NCBI RefSeq assembly: GCF_900112355.1
Contig: NZ_FOLM01000005.1
Location: forward strand, 1-64,000
Reading direction: 5' to 3'
DNA length: 64,000 nt
Source: Streptomyces aidingensis
Lineage (GTDB): Bacteria; Actinomycetota; Actinomycetes; Streptomycetales; Streptomycetaceae
The first letter of the stretch is position 1. Each line of letters opens with the position of its first letter. The notes under the pieces were generated by a model. That model made no database searches. It saw nothing but the letters and a program-made list of their open reading frames with translations, and was not told the origin of the DNA. Made by a program: the position numbers and the translations under genes. Shown piece by piece: positions 62,226-64,000 of the stretch.

Positions 62226-63419
62226 TTGAGTGCCAACGGCTCCCCCCGCCGCCCGTCACGATCCCCGGCCCGGGCCGTCGCCCGCGCGCTGCGCCCGGCG
62301 TCCTTCGGCGCCCCGCCCGAGGGCGCCCGCATGGACCGCATCCGGCGCTCCCCGCAGTTCCGGGACGGCGCGTTCCGCAACGAGGGGCCGACCAGCGTCG
62401 GCCCCAACGGTTCGGGCCCCGCCCTCTTCCGCGAGCTGCTGTTCGGCCCCGGCCGCCGGCGCCGCCGCCCGGCCTCGGCGCCGCCGCCGCACACCGCCCC
62501 GCCCCAGGGCCCGCCGGCCGGCGGGCTGCGGCTGACCTGGCTGGGCCATGCCACCGTGCTGGCCGAGATCGACGGCCACCGGGTGCTGTTCGACCCGGTG
62601 TGGGGCGAGCGCTGCTCGCCCTTCCGGTTCGCCGGGCCGCGCCGCGTGCACCCGGTGCCGCTGCCGCTGGACGCGCTCGGGCCGCTGGACGCGGTGGTGA
62701 TCTCCCACGACCACTACGACCATCTGGACCTGCCCACCATCCGGGCCCTGGCCGGCAGCGAGGCGGTCTTCGCCGTGCCGCTGGGCGTGGGCGCGCATCT
62801 GGAGCACTGGGGCATACCGGAGACCCGGATCCGCGAACTGGACTGGCACGAGTCGGTGCGGGTGCGGGAGCTGACCCTGACCGCCACCCCCAGCCGGCAC
62901 TTCTGCGGGCGCGGCCTGATCCGCCGCTCGCTCACCCTGTGGGCGTCCTGGGCGGTGGCCGGTCCCGGCCACCGGATCTTCCACAGCGGGGACACCGGCT
63001 ATTTCCCGGGCTTCGCGGCCATCGGCGCGGAGCACGGACCGTTCGACGCCACGATGATGCAGATCGGCGCGTACAGCGACTACTGGCCGGACATCCACAT
63101 GACCCCGGAGGAGGGGCTGCGGGCGCACCAGGACCTGACCGGCGGGGTGCTGCTGCCGATCCACTGGGGCACGTTCAACCTGGCCCTGCACCCGTGGGAC
63201 GAACCGGCCGAGCGGACCGCGGACGCCGCGGCGGCGGCCTCGGTGCCGGTGGCGCTCCCGCGGCCGGGCGAGCCGTTCGAGCCGTCGGGCCGGCTGCCCA
63301 CCGCGCGCTGGTGGCGGCCGTACGCCCGCCCGCCGGGACACCGCGCGGCCGTGGCGGGGAAGGAGCAGCCGGAGGCGGCGGCCCCCGCGCCGTCCCCGAC
63401 GAGCGCGGAGCGCCGCTGA
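62226..63419 (+). CDS. MBL-fold metallo-hydrolase (UlaG/NAPE-PLD-like)
   Basis: The 397-residue protein starts at TTG with GGGAGG 5 nt upstream. After a basic Pro-rich N terminus it has GGLRLTWLGHATVLAEIDGHRVLFDPVWGERCSP, the SHDHYDHLD metal motif near residue 160, PSRHFCGRG, FHSGDTGYFPGF and LLPIHWGTFNLAL with the last His. This is the beta-lactamase-fold superfamily member (UlaG/NAPE-PLD branch), a two-zinc hydrolase of phosphoesters or lactones. It has no signal peptide. Confidence 0.93.
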   Translation: MSANGSPRRPSRSPARAVARALRPASFGAPPEGARMDRIRRSPQFRDGAFRNEGPTSVGPNGSGPALFRELLFGPGRRRRRPASAPPPHTAPPQGPPAGGLRLTWLGHATVLAEIDGHRVLFDPVWGERCSPFRFAGPRRVHPVPLPLDALGPLDAVVISHDHYDHLDLPTIRALAGSEAVFAVPLGVGAHLEHWGIPETRIRELDWHESVRVRELTLTATPSRHFCGRGLIRRSLTLWASWAVAGPGHRIFHSGDTGYFPGFAAIGAEHGPFDATMMQIGAYSDYWPDIHMTPEEGLRAHQDLTGGVLLPIHWGTFNLALHPWDEPAERTADAAAAASVPVALPRPGEPFEPSGRLPTARWWRPYARPPGHRAAVAGKEQPEAAAPAPSPTSAERR

Positions 63420-63445
63420 GCCGCCCGCCGGCCGGCCGGCCCGGC

Positions 63446-63784
63446 TCAGGGGCGCATGGGGTCGTGTCCGAGCAGCATCAGCCGGTGGCGCCACTCGCGT
63501 TCCGGCACGGCGGCGCTGGGGCCGGCCTCCAGCTCGGTGCGCACCGTGTCGATGACCTGGGACATCACCACCACATCGGCGTCGGTCAGATCGACCCGGC
63601 GCTTCTGCAGGATGGACAGCACCCGGCGGCCCTGCTCACTGCCGGACTGCTCGGGCAGGGCCTCGGTGTCCTCGTCCGCACTGCTGGTGCGCAGCCAGGC
63701 GCGCAGCTCGGCCGAGGTCATGTTGACGAGCTGGTGGAACTCGTCCCAGAGATGCTGGAGTTCCGGGCTGGCGGTTTCGGGCAT
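63446..63784 (-). CDS. DUF3140 family protein
   Basis: The 112-residue helical protein (ELQHLWDEFHQLVNMTSAELRAWLRTSSADEDTEALPEQSGSEQGRRVLSILQKRRVDLTDADVVVMSQVIDTVRTEL...REWRHRLMLLGHDPMRP) matches the DUF3140 pattern of a small acidic/helical cytoplasmic protein. Function is unknown. The ATG has AAGGAG 8 nt upstream. The partial gene at 63833 lies upstream on the same strand and could be in one operon. Confidence 0.9.
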   Translation of the reverse strand: MPETASPELQHLWDEFHQLVNMTSAELRAWLRTSSADEDTEALPEQSGSEQGRRVLSILQKRRVDLTDADVVVMSQVIDTVRTELEAGPSAAVPEREWRHRLMLLGHDPMRP

Positions 63785-63832
63785 CGTCGCTCCTTCTGGT
63801 CCTGGTCCTGGTCCCGGCGCGGGTGCTCCTCG

Positions 63833-64000
63833 TCAGGCGGCGGCGGTTTCGCGGACGTCCTCGGCGGTGCGTCTGTCCAGCGCCACCCGCACCAGTCCGG
63901 CGGTCAGCCGGGGCAGCTCGTCCTCGCCGACCAGGCCGGAAAGTTCCTCCGGCCCGGTGGGCAGGCCGACGCGGCGGGCGCCGTCCTGTACCTTGCGGTC
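63833..64000 (-). CDS. C-terminal end of an unidentified protein (partial)
   Basis: The frame is open from the window edge to a stop at 63833, giving 55 residues (DRKVQDGARRVGLPTG..., then DELPRLTAGLVRVALDRR and ending ETAAA). It has the usual GC bias. Only the C terminus is visible and no family could be assigned. It lies on the same strand as, and 48 bp from, DUF3140. Confidence 0.6.
   Translation of the reverse strand, partial: DRKVQDGARRVGLPTGPEELSGLVGEDELPRLTAGLVRVALDRRTAEDVRETAAA

Overview
The window is very GC-rich, strongly GC-biased at third codon positions, densely packed and short of T-rich terminators. It uses many GTG starts with GTGA/ATGA overlaps. Together with its gene content (homodimeric-type aceE next to a DUF3052 gene, TerD paralogues, an RNase H/phosphatase fusion beside a zinc-ribbon gene and a Nif3 gene, repeated zinc-ribbon/peptidoglycan-binding proteins, many leaderless starts) this points to the core chromosome of a Streptomyces or close streptomycete. 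No IS element, integrase, phage block or CRISPR array was seen. The closest named relative is from memory of gene order and was not checked by a search.

Layout. 1-6.3 kb: the end of a lectin-tailed pectate lyase, a beta-lactamase-fold hydrolase, a MerR regulator with its own operator/promoter, a SecD-head-like lipoprotein, an acyltransferase and a DUF1023-type hydrolase. 6.4-11.8 kb: a NarL-type two-component system, a DUF4429/SHOCT protein, a second DUF1023 hydrolase and a 6-TM K+ channel. 11.9-16.3 kb: aceE, DUF3052 and an AhpE peroxiredoxin. 16.4-25.8 kb: a Ter-type stress region (TerD, TerC-like DUF475, TerA/TerD-like proteins), then a predicted nucleotide-like biosynthetic module (TIM-barrel C-C lyase, a fused phosphoribosyltransferase-TRSP-phosphoribosyltransferase-PELOTA protein, a HAD phosphatase), a DUF4383 membrane protein and an FmdB zinc ribbon. 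25.9-32 kb: a coiled-coil protein, a beta-solenoid lipoprotein, tRNA-Val(UAC), DedA, a Cu-only-like superoxide dismutase, and a yybP-ykoY (Mn2+) riboswitch ahead of a GDT1-family transporter. 32.3-36 kb: three tandem zinc-ribbon/TM/peptidoglycan-binding proteins and the RNase P RNA. 36-44 kb: YaaA, the RNase H operon, a beta-propeller-like protein with a collagen-like tail, a methyltransferase and a 4-TM protein. 43.3-47.4 kb: an operon (GT4 glycosyltransferase, methyltransferase, alpha/alpha-toroid protein) divergent from a KstR-like TetR regulator, with a KstR-type palindrome over the operon's -35 box. 47.5-53.9 kb: a cobalamin riboswitch followed by a five-gene overlapping operon with two surface proteins and a complete ECF transporter. 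54-64 kb: an MFS exporter, two small secreted peptidoglycan-binding-like proteins, an AAC(3)-like acetyltransferase group, an Rsm22-like methyltransferase, a small primase-polymerase-like protein, an MBL-fold hydrolase and DUF3140.

The best candidates for little-described biology are the B12-riboswitch operon, whose alpha/alpha-barrel surface protein resembles the fold of mammalian cobalamin binders; the Ter-linked module with its unusual four-domain fusion; the KstR-like circuit apparently controlling glycosyltransferase genes rather than sterol catabolism; and the three tandem zinc-ribbon/peptidoglycan sensors. At least eleven starts carry a TANNNT -10 box 6-8 nt upstream, so leaderless transcription appears common here.
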